NCBI GenBank assembly: GCA_904501755.1 | Contig: CAJGBV010000010.1 | Coordinates: 1-64,000, forward strand | Source of the DNA: Clostridiaceae bacterium | Lineage (GTDB): Bacteria > Bacillota > Clostridia > Oscillospirales > Acutalibacteraceae | Direction: 5' to 3' | DNA: 64,000 nucleotides | Part shown: piece after piece, positions 42,768 to 50,673 of the stretch | Numbering within the stretch: the first letter of the stretch is position 1 | How the letters are laid out: the number at the start of each line of letters is the position of its first letter | Position numbers and translations under genes: made by a program | The notes under the pieces: model-generated | Seen by the model: the letters and a program-made list of their open reading frames with translations, nothing else | The model's database searches: none | Told to the model about the DNA's origin: nothing

Positions 42768-44225
42768 ATGAGTGAAAACAGAGAAGAAATAAATCTTAAT
42801 TCCTTTTACTCCGGAAATGGAAAAAAGAAGTATAAGAAAAGAAAAAGAGCTTCTAAATTTACTAAATGGTGGAAAAGTCTTGAAAAATGGAAGAAAATCA
42901 CCTACAGCATAGTTGCAGGCGTTCTTGCCTTGCTTATTGCCGTAGGCGGAGCTTTTGCTATTTATGTAAATGTTGTTCTTGCCCGTCTTGGCAGTGACGA
43001 CGACTTTTCAAAGCTTAACAGCAGTGATTTGGGCATTGAAAATGTTATTGACGAAAACATCTTCAATATTGCCCTGTTTGGTATCGACTCACGTAAAAAG
43101 GGCAGTTTTGAGGGTCTGAGCGACTCAATTATGATACTCAGCATCAACAAAACCGATAACACAGTAAAGCTTGTGTCCATTATGCGTGACAGTCTTGTTC
43201 CTATTGAAAACAAGGGTAAAACAAGCTATAACAAGATAAACTCCGCCTATAGCTTGGGTGGACCAACCCTTGCGGTTAAAACCCTTAACTCTGTTTTCGG
43301 TCTTGATATTTCTGCCTATGCTACCGTTAACTTCTATGGTATGGCTGATATTATTGATGCGGTGGGCGGTATTGAAATTGATGTTACGGCATCTGAAATT
43401 AACGATGACGATTACGGTCTTAATGTTTATATAGCCGAGCAGTATCGTTCAATAGGAAAAGACCCATCACCTTATTATATTGCCACCCCCGGCACTCAAA
43501 AGGTTAATGGTATGCAGGCTGTGGCTTATGCCCGTCTACGCCGTCCTAAAAATGCTTACGGCAATGTAAACGACTTCGGCAGAACCGAGCGTCAGCGTGT
43601 AGTGCTTAAAAAAATAATGGACAAGGCTCTGGCTATGGATGTTACCACCTATCCTTCCCTTGTTAAAAAGCTTACTCCTTATGTTAAAACCTCTCTGAGC
43701 AACTCTCAGATGTTATCCCTTGCGGGTCAGCTTGCTAAAAAGCCTACACTTATTCAGTCCCGTGTTCCTCATGATGAATATATAATCAATGCCGATTACA
43801 GAGGTACGGGTGCTTCCTGTGTATATTATAATTATAAATATGCAGGTAAGGTGCTGAGAGCCTTTATATACGATAATATACTTCCTGAGGATTATATGAC
43901 CGCAAACGGCATTGACAAAACAGGTTGGCACACAAGCTCTTCTTCGGGCAAAACCGATAAAAACAGCTCTGTTTCTCAGGGCGGCAACGACACATCCGAC
44001 CAAGGCAATGTTTCTTCAGGCGACGAGGGTGGCGAAAGCTCAAACGTCAGCTCAAATGAAAGCGAGAATCAGGGCGGAGAGAGCAGTGAAAACGAAAGCA
44101 ATAACTCCTCTGTTGTATCCGGTACCACTTCGGGAAACGACAAAGAAAATAATAGCTCAAACCAACCCGAAGAAACTCCGGAAACCCCCGAGGAAAACAA
44201 TAGCACCTCTACCGAAGAAAATTAA
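42768..44225 (+). CDS. LytR-CpsA-Psr family cell-wall ligase
   Basis: A 485-residue membrane protein: cytoplasmic basic N-terminus (KKKYKKRKRAS), one membrane helix near residues 45-68, then the LCP domain with NIALFGIDSRKKG, SDSIMILSI, MRDSLV and VNDFGRTERQR. The Arg and Asp in these motifs bind polyprenyl-phosphate in studied LCP enzymes, which transfer wall polymers to peptidoglycan. The C-terminal ~100 residues are a Ser/Asn/Glu-rich low-complexity tail. It abuts rsmI with no gap. Confidence 0.92.
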   Translation: MSENREEINLNSFYSGNGKKKYKKRKRASKFTKWWKSLEKWKKITYSIVAGVLALLIAVGGAFAIYVNVVLARLGSDDDFSKLNSSDLGIENVIDENIFNIALFGIDSRKKGSFEGLSDSIMILSINKTDNTVKLVSIMRDSLVPIENKGKTSYNKINSAYSLGGPTLAVKTLNSVFGLDISAYATVNFYGMADIIDAVGGIEIDVTASEINDDDYGLNVYIAEQYRSIGKDPSPYYIATPGTQKVNGMQAVAYARLRRPKNAYGNVNDFGRTERQRVVLKKIMDKALAMDVTTYPSLVKKLTPYVKTSLSNSQMLSLAGQLAKKPTLIQSRVPHDEYIINADYRGTGASCVYYNYKYAGKVLRAFIYDNILPEDYMTANGIDKTGWHTSSSSGKTDKNSSVSQGGNDTSDQGNVSSGDEGGESSNVSSNESENQGGESSENESNNSSVVSGTTSGNDKENNSSNQPEETPETPEENNSTSTEEN

Positions 44226-44238
44226 AATCAACAAAATA

Positions 44239-44263
44239 AAAAACGGGGTTCATCCCCGTTTTT
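44239..44263. terminator. Bidirectional terminator
   Basis: AAAAACGGGG with CCCCGTTTTT around TTCAT (44239-44248 with 44254-44263), between the LCP gene and the convergent DUF4358 gene. Confidence 0.88.
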
Positions 44264-44275
44264 CTTATTAAAATA

Positions 44276-44758
44276 TTACTCGACTGCCTTTGCACCAATA
44301 CCATCAAGATAGTTTTTCACGCCGTCGTAATTATCGCTGATTACCACAATAAGAATATCGTTATATTCATAATAAAGACGCTGTTGTATTCTGGCAAGAT
44401 TACTGCTTCCCAAAACACTAAAGGAGGTAGAAGCCGCTTTTACAGTTGCATTTATTCCATCTGTAATCACCGTTTTATCGGTGGTTTCCTTTAACTGAAG
44501 CACTGCAACCATTAAATAATTCTGTTCGTTTTCACTAAGCTTTATGGAACATTCCTCAAGTAGATTTCCGTCAAAATTAAATCGGTTTTCAATATCCGCT
44601 TTGCTTATTTCATATACCTCTTGTCCCGAAAAACAAAGGTCCGCAAGAGAAGTGCTTATTTCTTCTACAGCCAGCTTCTCCTGACCCTTACAGGAGGTAA
44701 GGCAAAAAACAAATATAAGCAGCAGCAAAACCGCCCTTATTAATGCGTTTACTTTCAT
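44276..44758 (-). CDS. DUF4358 lipoprotein
   Basis: The ATG at 44756-44758 follows GGAG. A lipoprotein signal ends in the lipobox CLTSC. The 160-residue product has the DUF4358 pattern (LADLCFSGQEVYEI, NENEQNYLMVAVLQL in part, VVISDNYDGVKNYLD). Such proteins are surface lipoproteins of gut Clostridia with no known activity. It has its own promoter. Upstream there is about 300 bp without a gene. Confidence 0.83.
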   Translation of the reverse strand: MKVNALIRAVLLLLIFVFCLTSCKGQEKLAVEEISTSLADLCFSGQEVYEISKADIENRFNFDGNLLEECSIKLSENEQNYLMVAVLQLKETTDKTVITDGINATVKAASTSFSVLGSSNLARIQQRLYYEYNDILIVVISDNYDGVKNYLDGIGAKAVE

Positions 44759-44794
44759 TAAGTACACTCCAATGTAACAAATTTGGACAGACAC

Positions 44795-44823
44795 ATTCTA
44801 TCACATTATTTGTCGAAAGTAAA
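44795..44823 (-). promoter_or_regulatory. Promoter of the DUF4358 gene
   Basis: Minus strand TTTACT (44818-44823), 17-bp spacer, TAGAAT (44795-44800). Confidence 0.6.
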
Positions 44824-45071
44824 CAAAATTTTGTGTTTTTTTGGTTGTTAATTTTTCGAAAATCAGGGCGTTTGGTTTACATAACATCATCTAACAATTA
44901 TGGAAATGTTATGAGTTTTTAAAGTTATGCACCGAGTTTTGAACATTTTTACACCGATTTGGCCGTATTTTACGTTGTTTGAAAATAAAATTGTAAATAA
45001 CACTGTTCATAACTTCAATAACTTTTTCGGTTACCAAGTTTACATAATTCGATTTTTTCGACACTAAATTT
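44824..45071. other. Intergenic stretch with no gene seen
   Basis: AT-rich DNA between the DUF4358 promoter and the three small helical genes. No frame, tRNA, hairpin terminator or repeat could be supported. A minus-strand frame crossing it lacks a ribosome site. Confidence 0.6.
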
Positions 45072-45347
45072 TCATAGCATAATATAAAGCAAAGCATACA
45101 GCAATTTTTCATCACATTTTTCCTTGCTTAACAGTAAAAAAACACATATAATAAGAATACGGTCAGGGTCGCTTTTAAGGGCATCGAATCGAAACATTCT
45201 AAGCAGGTCCATAGGGCTTTTTTCCTCATTATGCTGCACCTGTTTTTGCAATTCGGTTGCTGATTTTTTTCTGTACTCTTCATTCATTCGGCGAGCCCTG
45301 TTTTCCGCCTCCTGCTTCTGCCGCTGGAACTCTGTCATTGTAATCAA
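45072..45347 (-). CDS. Uncharacterised small helical protein (third of a trio)
   Basis: A 91-residue protein, unrecognised. TTG at 45345-45347 overlaps the preceding TGA stop and has GGAGGG six bases upstream, so it is the likely start; the ATG three codons later is poorly spaced. The first half is charged and helical (FQRQKQEAENRARRMNEEYRKKSATELQ), the second half hydrophobic and helical (RILIICVFLLLSKEKCDEKLLYALLYIML), suggesting a coiled coil plus a membrane-like helix. It follows two other small helical genes in one unit. Confidence 0.6.
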   Translation of the reverse strand: MITMTEFQRQKQEAENRARRMNEEYRKKSATELQKQVQHNEEKSPMDLLRMFRFDALKSDPDRILIICVFLLLSKEKCDEKLLYALLYIML

Positions 45348-45679
45348 AATATCCCTCCAAGAATACCGCTGTCCTTGAGCAACGGAGCTAATTCCAGCAG
45401 CTTTAAAATTTTAACGGCAGAATCCACCCTTTTCTGTCTTGGCTCACTAAGGTGAGGCTTTAGTGCCAGTAAAAGTCTTTCATTTTCGCTGTTACCGCTG
45501 CTTTTCAGCTTTCCTATCACCGACATAAGAGAAGGTATATCTATCCCTTCGGTATCAGAAACAGCAGGCAGGGAGGGTTTTGCTCCCTCACCGAGTATAT
45601 TTTCTGCCATTTCCTTAAGGCTTTCAAGACTTTTCGGGTCGGAAAGAATACTGTTAAGCTTTTCACTTAAATCATCCAT
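45344..45679 (-). CDS. Uncharacterised small helical protein (second of a trio)
   Basis: A 111-residue, mostly helical protein without a recognised domain. A Pro-rich break (GAKPSLPAVSDTEGIDIPS) divides two helical parts, and the C-terminus is hydrophobic (ILKLLELAPLLKDSGILGGIF). GGAGAGG precedes the ATG. It overlaps both neighbours by a few bases, so the three are translated together. Families like this occur next to one another in Clostridia, but their role is unknown. Confidence 0.65.
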   Translation of the reverse strand: MDDLSEKLNSILSDPKSLESLKEMAENILGEGAKPSLPAVSDTEGIDIPSLMSVIGKLKSSGNSENERLLLALKPHLSEPRQKRVDSAVKILKLLELAPLLKDSGILGGIF

Positions 45680-45857
45680 TTTTAAGCCTCTCCATTATCT
45701 GCTTTGCCTTATCACTGCTGAGAATTTTACTCAGTGCCTCTTTATCCGACAAAAGAGCTTTTATTTTTTCACTGTCAGAGGCAGAAAGCTTTGAAAGCAA
45801 ATTTTTGCCACCGTCCTGCTGAGCTTCTTTTATCAGTTTGTTAATATCGTAATTCAC
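45672..45857 (-). CDS. Uncharacterised small helical protein (first of a trio)
   Basis: A 61-residue helical protein. The start is placed at the GTG at 45855-45857, with AAGGGG six bases before it; a longer frame is possible but lacks a good site. The sequence (DKEALSKILSSDKAKQIMERLK) is amphipathic and repetitive, each unit carrying Asp-Lys or Ser-Asp helix caps. It leads a tightly overlapping trio that is divergent from a phosphodiesterase gene, with only 41 bp between them. Confidence 0.6.
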   Translation of the reverse strand: MNYDINKLIKEAQQDGGKNLLSKLSASDSEKIKALLSDKEALSKILSSDKAKQIMERLKNG

Positions 45858-45898
45858 AGTTATCACCCCTTATATACTATGAAAAAGGATGTTTTGTT

Positions 45899-46384
45899 AT
45901 GAGGATTTTAGTAATTTCAGATTCACACCATAATCTTTATGCCTTAAAAGAAATTATAGGCAGACACCCTGACATAAAGGATATATTTTTTCTTGGGGAC
46001 AATGCAGATGATATAGACTCAATAAGGGATAACTTTAAAGACAGGATTTTTTATATTGTGTCGGGCAACTGTGATTTTTCATCGGTTTATAAAAGCTGTG
46101 ACATAAAAACTATTGAAAACACAAGAATTTTTTACTGCCACGGCCACAGGCACAATGTAAAATACACCACGCAGAGCCTGAAAAACACCGCAAGGGAAAA
46201 TAACTGCTCTCTGGTGCTTTTCGGTCATACCCATAAAAGCTGTTGTTGTTATGACGACGGCATTTATCTTGTAAATCCCGGCTCCTGCTCCTCTTCAAGA
46301 GAAGGTCCCGAATCCTACGCCGTAATTGATATAACGCAGAAAGGAATTATGCCGAATATTCTTACCGTAAAAAACATAAAATAG
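45899..46384 (+). CDS. YfcE/MJ0936-type metallophosphodiesterase
   Basis: A 161-residue protein with the calcineurin-like metal motifs SDSHHN, LGDNADD, VSGNCD, CHGHRHN and FGHTHKS. The two-metal site is complete. Family members are Mn-dependent phosphodiesterases of unknown physiological substrate. AAAAAGG precedes the ATG. It is divergent from the small helical trio and ends at a strong terminator just before the big operon. Confidence 0.9.
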   Translation: MRILVISDSHHNLYALKEIIGRHPDIKDIFFLGDNADDIDSIRDNFKDRIFYIVSGNCDFSSVYKSCDIKTIENTRIFYCHGHRHNVKYTTQSLKNTARENNCSLVLFGHTHKSCCCYDDGIYLVNPGSCSSSREGPESYAVIDITQKGIMPNILTVKNIK

Positions 46385-46387
46385 AGT

Positions 46388-46427
46388 AAAACAGCAAAAG
46401 CCTCACGTGTCGGCTTTTGCTGTTTTT
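46388..46427 (+). terminator. Intrinsic terminator
   Basis: 15-bp perfect stem AAAACAGCAAAAGCC with GGCTTTTGCTGTTTT (46388-46402 with 46412-46426), loop TCACGTGTC, T-run following. Confidence 0.9.
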
Positions 46428-46429
46428 TG

Positions 46430-46458
46430 TTGACAAGGTATTGTATCAATATTATAAT
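46430..46458 (+). promoter_or_regulatory. Promoter of the ten-gene signalling operon
   Basis: TTGACA (46430-46435), 17-bp spacer, TATAAT (46453-46458). Both hexamers are perfect. No other promoter is evident up to 62268, consistent with one long transcript. Confidence 0.85.
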
Positions 46459-46493
46459 ATATTTAATATTAAATAATGGGGGAAGTATTATCT

Positions 46494-47495
46494 ATGCCGA
46501 TTTATACCTTCAACAGTGAAAAAAACAATGATATAAAAGAGAATGTTCCGAATAATTTCTTAATATCTAATCCGGACTCTGATACAGGTTACATAAAGGA
46601 CCTTATAAACACAGCTCCTAATATAATGGGCTTCAAAACCTTTGTGCTCAGAGAAAACATTGGCGGCTTTGACTTTTCTTCCCTTGCCCTTGCCGTGCTT
46701 TCCTCAGACAGTGCTTATGTGCAGAAATGTAAACGCTTTTTCAGAACCGTTTCGGTTTTTGCTCCTGATAGCTTTTTCTGTCTTGCCGACACAAAAAGAA
46801 CAGAGGAATACACCGTTTTCTCTTTCCACTGTTCAGGTAAGGAAATTCCCCTTAGCGAGTTAAAGGCAGATAAAAAGGCTGAATATGCACAAAGCATTTT
46901 CCGTTTTCTTCTTAAACTGATATATAGTTATGCAAATTCTCTAAAAGAGGAAAAAACCGAATATATTCCTCTTTCCTGTATTTGCGAAGAGGCAGTATAC
47001 CTTAATACCTGTGCAAAAAGTGATAATTGGGGAATAAAGCTTCTTCCTGTTTTTGTGAGTCATGAAGATAAAAGTCAGCTTTGTGAAAAATTCCCAATGG
47101 ATTTATGGCTCGGAAGAGCCTCTATTGCCTCAGATATTTATTCTGCCGCTTATCTTTACAGCTCTCTTAAGGGTGGGCTTGATGAAACTAATCCGCTTGA
47201 TAAACTTGCCGAGGACTGTCTGAATCCCAAAGAAAACCAGCGCCCCTCTATTGAAGCCCTCATAACCGCTTTAGGCGATACCACAGAAGTTTCTCCTGCT
47301 CCTGTTTTTGTCGATGTAAATCAGTCACAGGAAAACACTGATGACAGAATCATAACCTTTAAGGGAAAAGAAAAAGCGAAAAAGAATGCTGACGGCGGTA
47401 TTTTCTCCCGCATAAAGAATTTTCTTGTTACCGAGGACGCCTTAACCCCCGACAACAAAACCAAAACCAGTGAAGTAAAGAAGGACGGACAGTAA
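46494..47495 (+). CDS. Pseudokinase, first gene of the signalling operon
   Basis: The ATG at 46494 follows GGGGGAAG; an ATG at 46476 overlaps that site. The 333-residue protein shows the C-lobe of a protein kinase (ASDIYSAAYLYSSLKGG, then NPLDKLAEDCLNPKENQRPSIEALITAL) but lacks a glycine-rich loop, the HRD catalytic loop and DFG; the position of DFG reads WGIKLLPVF. It is therefore a likely pseudokinase, possibly a scaffold or allosteric partner of the kinase two genes downstream. A basic, low-complexity tail ends it. No membrane segment. Identification as a kinase fold is from the C-lobe pattern only. Confidence 0.65.
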   Translation: MPIYTFNSEKNNDIKENVPNNFLISNPDSDTGYIKDLINTAPNIMGFKTFVLRENIGGFDFSSLALAVLSSDSAYVQKCKRFFRTVSVFAPDSFFCLADTKRTEEYTVFSFHCSGKEIPLSELKADKKAEYAQSIFRFLLKLIYSYANSLKEEKTEYIPLSCICEEAVYLNTCAKSDNWGIKLLPVFVSHEDKSQLCEKFPMDLWLGRASIASDIYSAAYLYSSLKGGLDETNPLDKLAEDCLNPKENQRPSIEALITALGDTTEVSPAPVFVDVNQSQENTDDRIITFKGKEKAKKNADGGIFSRIKNFLVTEDALTPDNKTKTSEVKKDGQ

Positions 47496-48286
47496 TGTTT
47501 TACACAGAGGACTGTTTTTCTTTAAGTCAAAATATCGGACATATCGAAAACGGGGACAGTTATTTTGTGCTTTCCTTTAATTCACGCCCTGCCGTAAAGG
47601 GAAATCTATCCGTTTTCTGTGTTCTTGACGGCATATCAACCCAAAGGGATAAATACTCCTCCCAACTTGCAGCAAGACTTATTTCAAAAAAGCTTATTAC
47701 TCTCTTTGAGGATATACAAAAGCTGAGTATTCTGCCACAGCAGGAAGCAATGCTTTATATTTACAGTATGATGAAACAGGCTATCCTTTCTGCCGATGCG
47801 CGACTGTGCGAAGAAGCCTCTCTCTGCGGTACAACCGTTTCTGTTTTGGTACTGTTTGATGGCTGTGTGTATACTGCAAACGTGGGAGATTCCCCTATTT
47901 TTGCTGTTGATACAAAAGCAAAAACCATAACCGACCTTTACACCGACCACAGCAAAATAGCGGCTATAATAAGACGTGGAGAGCTTAGTGAAAAGCAAGC
48001 CCTTCGCCACCCTGAAAAAAGCTGTATTACAAAGGCTGTGGGGGGCAGAAAGGCGCTCTGCGAAACCGATATATCAACAAAAAGCTTTAAAATCTATGAT
48101 GACTGTATACTTCTTATAGGCAGTGACGGAGCCTTACGGGTTTTTGAAAGCAAAAAGATATTAAAGCTGTGTAACAAAAATAAAAATAATATGAAACAGC
48201 TTTGTGAAAGGCTGTTTGAATGTGTAAAAAAACACAAGGCCACCGACGATTTTACGGTTATTGCGGTGCGTATAAAGGAGATATAA
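47495..48286 (+). CDS. PP2C-family protein phosphatase
   Basis: A 263-residue PP2C (PPM) phosphatase with the metal-binding motifs in order: NIGHIENGDSYF, VLDGIS (usual VxDGxG), CGTTVSVLVL, ANVGDSPIF, GSDGAL and TDDFTVIAV. The Asp residues that hold the two metals are in place. It probably removes phosphates placed by the downstream kinase. Its ATG overlaps the upstream stop by one base. Cytoplasmic, no signal peptide. Confidence 0.9.
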   Translation: MFYTEDCFSLSQNIGHIENGDSYFVLSFNSRPAVKGNLSVFCVLDGISTQRDKYSSQLAARLISKKLITLFEDIQKLSILPQQEAMLYIYSMMKQAILSADARLCEEASLCGTTVSVLVLFDGCVYTANVGDSPIFAVDTKAKTITDLYTDHSKIAAIIRRGELSEKQALRHPEKSCITKAVGGRKALCETDISTKSFKIYDDCILLIGSDGALRVFESKKILKLCNKNKNNMKQLCERLFECVKKHKATDDFTVIAVRIKEI

Positions 48287-48289
48287 GCT

Positions 48290-49876
48290 ATGGCGGAAAA
48301 AACCATTGTTAATGATAAATTGGGTAAAAAGAAAAAGGGCGATGTGGTTGAGTTTAAAAGCAAGGGTACATATTACTTCACCGTAACAAAGGATTTAACC
48401 GTAAACCACAGAACCATTAAAAAGCGTGTGCTTGTAGGACAGTTCTGCAGTACAGGGGAGCATAAAAATGAATCAGCTCCAAAGGGAGTTAGTCTTGACA
48501 CCACCTACTGTATGAAGAGCGCAAGGGTAACTCTTGATATGCTGACAAGCGAACATCCCCAAAACAGAGAATATCTGGATTTTCTCGACTATAAGGGTGA
48601 GCATATCCGAAGCATACTTGCAATGAACAGAGATGCCCAAAAGCTTTGTGAGCTTATAGATAATCCCGAGGGCATAAAGGCAAACGCTCAAACCATTCTT
48701 GACTGCAGTATTATTGAGCCGCTTTACGAGCCATTTGACGCAACGATTTTTGATACTAACGATAAAAAGCTTTTATGTATGTTGCAGATTGTGGACGGTC
48801 TTTATGACCTGACTTCCTCAAGGTTTTCTGCCATAAAATCAATTATCGCCCACAGAGATTTAAAGTTTAGCAATCTGGTTATTGACAGAAGTGAGGGCGA
48901 ACCTAAAATAAAGCTTATTGATTTTTCCACCATAAAAACCGACTTTATCCATTCCGACTATAATAAAATTTCCAAGGGTGCTTTATCCCCCGGCAACACC
49001 GCCCCTGAGGATGTTATGCCTCAGTATCCTGTAAGCGAAAAAAACGATGTTTTTGCTCTGGGTATTATGCTTAGTGAAATTTTCGGCATATGGTGTGAAG
49101 AGGAAAACAGAAATCCCCTTTCCATGCTTTTCGACAATGCGGGTGTTGATTTATCCGATACCGAGGCTGTTGCTGAGTTTTACAGTGAGCTTATTGAAGT
49201 GTCGGGCTACGGCAAAAGTCCTTGTTGGCTTGAAAAGGCTCTGTCTACCGGAGCTGACTGTCAGGCAGACTGGAGCGTTGAATTTATTCTGCCGGGCATA
49301 AAACAGCTTTTCGAAGGTGCTACAAGACTCGTTCCTAATGACCGAATTTCCCTTAAGGAATTTGAAGCAGGACTTATAGCACTGCTTGAGAGCAGTAAAA
49401 AGGAAGAGGAAATTCCCGAAAGCTTTTCTGTTTTCTTTATTTCTACCGACTCTATAAGCGAAAAAAGGGACAGCTATATACACTCTGCCTGTAAGGTTAT
49501 GAAGGAGAAAAGGGTTTCTCCCATTATAATCGAATATTCCTCAAGGGCAGGTATTGTTATAAATGCAAAGGATATTTCTCTTTCTCTAAAGGACAGTCAG
49601 TATATACGGGATACCCTTTCTCTTAAGCACTGTCTTCGCAGTATAGCCCCCACACCCTCCGGCTACAGTGAGCTTGTGGGCGCTTTATATGCGGTATACG
49701 AAAAGCTTTTTGTTATAGGAGGAGCCTCCTCCTTTAACGGTGAGTTCCATATTTTCACAAAGGCTACCCCCACAAGTGAAAACAGTTGTGTTCTGCATTT
49801 TGACAAGGATAAAACCCTTGATGTAAATGACTTCTGTGCTTTACACAGCGAAATCAACGTAATCTTCCACACTTAA
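48290..49876 (+). CDS. Ser/Thr protein kinase with DFS motif and vWA-like C-terminus
   Basis: The catalytic loop IAHRDLKFSNLVID (about residues 186-200) is intact, but DFG reads DFS (about 210). The C-lobe (SPGNTAPEDVMPQY, NDVFALGIMLSEIFG) is normal. There is no clear glycine-rich loop, and no PASTA or membrane segment, unlike PrkC. The last ~150 residues (FSVFFISTDSISEK, PTPSGYSELVGALYAVYE, GEFHIFTKA) resemble a von Willebrand A-type alpha/beta domain with a degenerate metal site; this is tentative. It shares the operon with a PP2C phosphatase, an FHA protein and a pseudokinase, so it likely drives phospho-signalling. Confidence 0.82.
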   Translation: MAEKTIVNDKLGKKKKGDVVEFKSKGTYYFTVTKDLTVNHRTIKKRVLVGQFCSTGEHKNESAPKGVSLDTTYCMKSARVTLDMLTSEHPQNREYLDFLDYKGEHIRSILAMNRDAQKLCELIDNPEGIKANAQTILDCSIIEPLYEPFDATIFDTNDKKLLCMLQIVDGLYDLTSSRFSAIKSIIAHRDLKFSNLVIDRSEGEPKIKLIDFSTIKTDFIHSDYNKISKGALSPGNTAPEDVMPQYPVSEKNDVFALGIMLSEIFGIWCEEENRNPLSMLFDNAGVDLSDTEAVAEFYSELIEVSGYGKSPCWLEKALSTGADCQADWSVEFILPGIKQLFEGATRLVPNDRISLKEFEAGLIALLESSKKEEEIPESFSVFFISTDSISEKRDSYIHSACKVMKEKRVSPIIIEYSSRAGIVINAKDISLSLKDSQYIRDTLSLKHCLRSIAPTPSGYSELVGALYAVYEKLFVIGGASSFNGEFHIFTKATPTSENSCVLHFDKDKTLDVNDFCALHSEINVIFHT

Positions 49877-49890
49877 AAGAGGTGTAAAAA

Positions 49891-50673
49891 ATGAGTATGA
49901 TTCAATCAGATTTAAAAGTTAAAAGAAGCTTAACCACATTTTTTAAGCTGACACTTGCAGAGATTGTTATTCTTGTTACGGTAAATCCTCAAATCCTCAG
50001 CTTTATCCCCATTTTTGAGAGATTTTTCATTTCTCTTAATTCCATTTTTGTTCCCACCTTTAGCGAAAGTGATAATTTTATACAGAAAATTATCGGCTTT
50101 ATAGTAGGGCTGGTGCAGTCGCTTGATTTTCTCTGTGTGATTATTGAGCTTGCTCTTTATCTTATTCCGTTGGGCTTTATTATCACGCTGATTTTTGTTC
50201 TGCCCATTCACAAGCTTTTAAAGGCATTGAAAATAAACAAAATCAAAAAACAGCGTGACACCGAGCAAAAGCCCGTCCGCAAGATAAAGAGAATAGGATT
50301 TTCCGATAATGTAAGCTTTATTAAGGGAATTGCTCTCAAACGCTCTCTTCAGAAGCTTCAGGACGAAACTGTTTTTTCGCTGACACCCAGCAATAATAGT
50401 TGTATACGTGTTCAGAAAATAAATGTATCCGAAAACAATGTACTTGCCGATACCGTGCTTAACTGGAATGTAAACGGAAAGGCTTCCTACTGTGATGCTG
50501 ACGAAAACGTCTTTATTGATATGTATTTTTCCGATTCCTTAGCCTTTGTGTGTTTAGGAGAAAGAGAATTTCCTCTTTTAAAAAATGCACCCTTTAAAAT
50601 CAACAAGGCGCTAAGTGAGAATGAGCAAAATGAAATCAGCTATATTATAACCTGGATAGGAGATGTTTTATAA
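49891..50673 (+). CDS. Uncharacterised membrane protein of the signalling operon
   Basis: A 260-residue protein with an N-terminal membrane segment (FFKLTLAEIVILVTVNPQILSF), a second near residues 65-85 and a third near residues 85-115 (LCVIIELALYLIPLGFIITLIFVLP), followed by a basic loop (KINKIKKQRDTEQKPVRKIKRIG) and a C-terminal beta-rich cytoplasmic part. It is not recognised. In this setting it is a candidate anchor or substrate for the kinase/GTPase complex. AGAGGTG precedes the ATG; its last bases overlap the GTPase gene start. Confidence 0.7.
   Translation: MSMIQSDLKVKRSLTTFFKLTLAEIVILVTVNPQILSFIPIFERFFISLNSIFVPTFSESDNFIQKIIGFIVGLVQSLDFLCVIIELALYLIPLGFIITLIFVLPIHKLLKALKINKIKKQRDTEQKPVRKIKRIGFSDNVSFIKGIALKRSLQKLQDETVFSLTPSNNSCIRVQKINVSENNVLADTVLNWNVNGKASYCDADENVFIDMYFSDSLAFVCLGEREFPLLKNAPFKINKALSENEQNEISYIITWIGDVL

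Noticed and set aside
44909..45115. Minus-strand frame between DUF4358 and the small helical trio
   Set aside because: No ribosome site, very AT-rich and overlapping the trio; no support as a gene.
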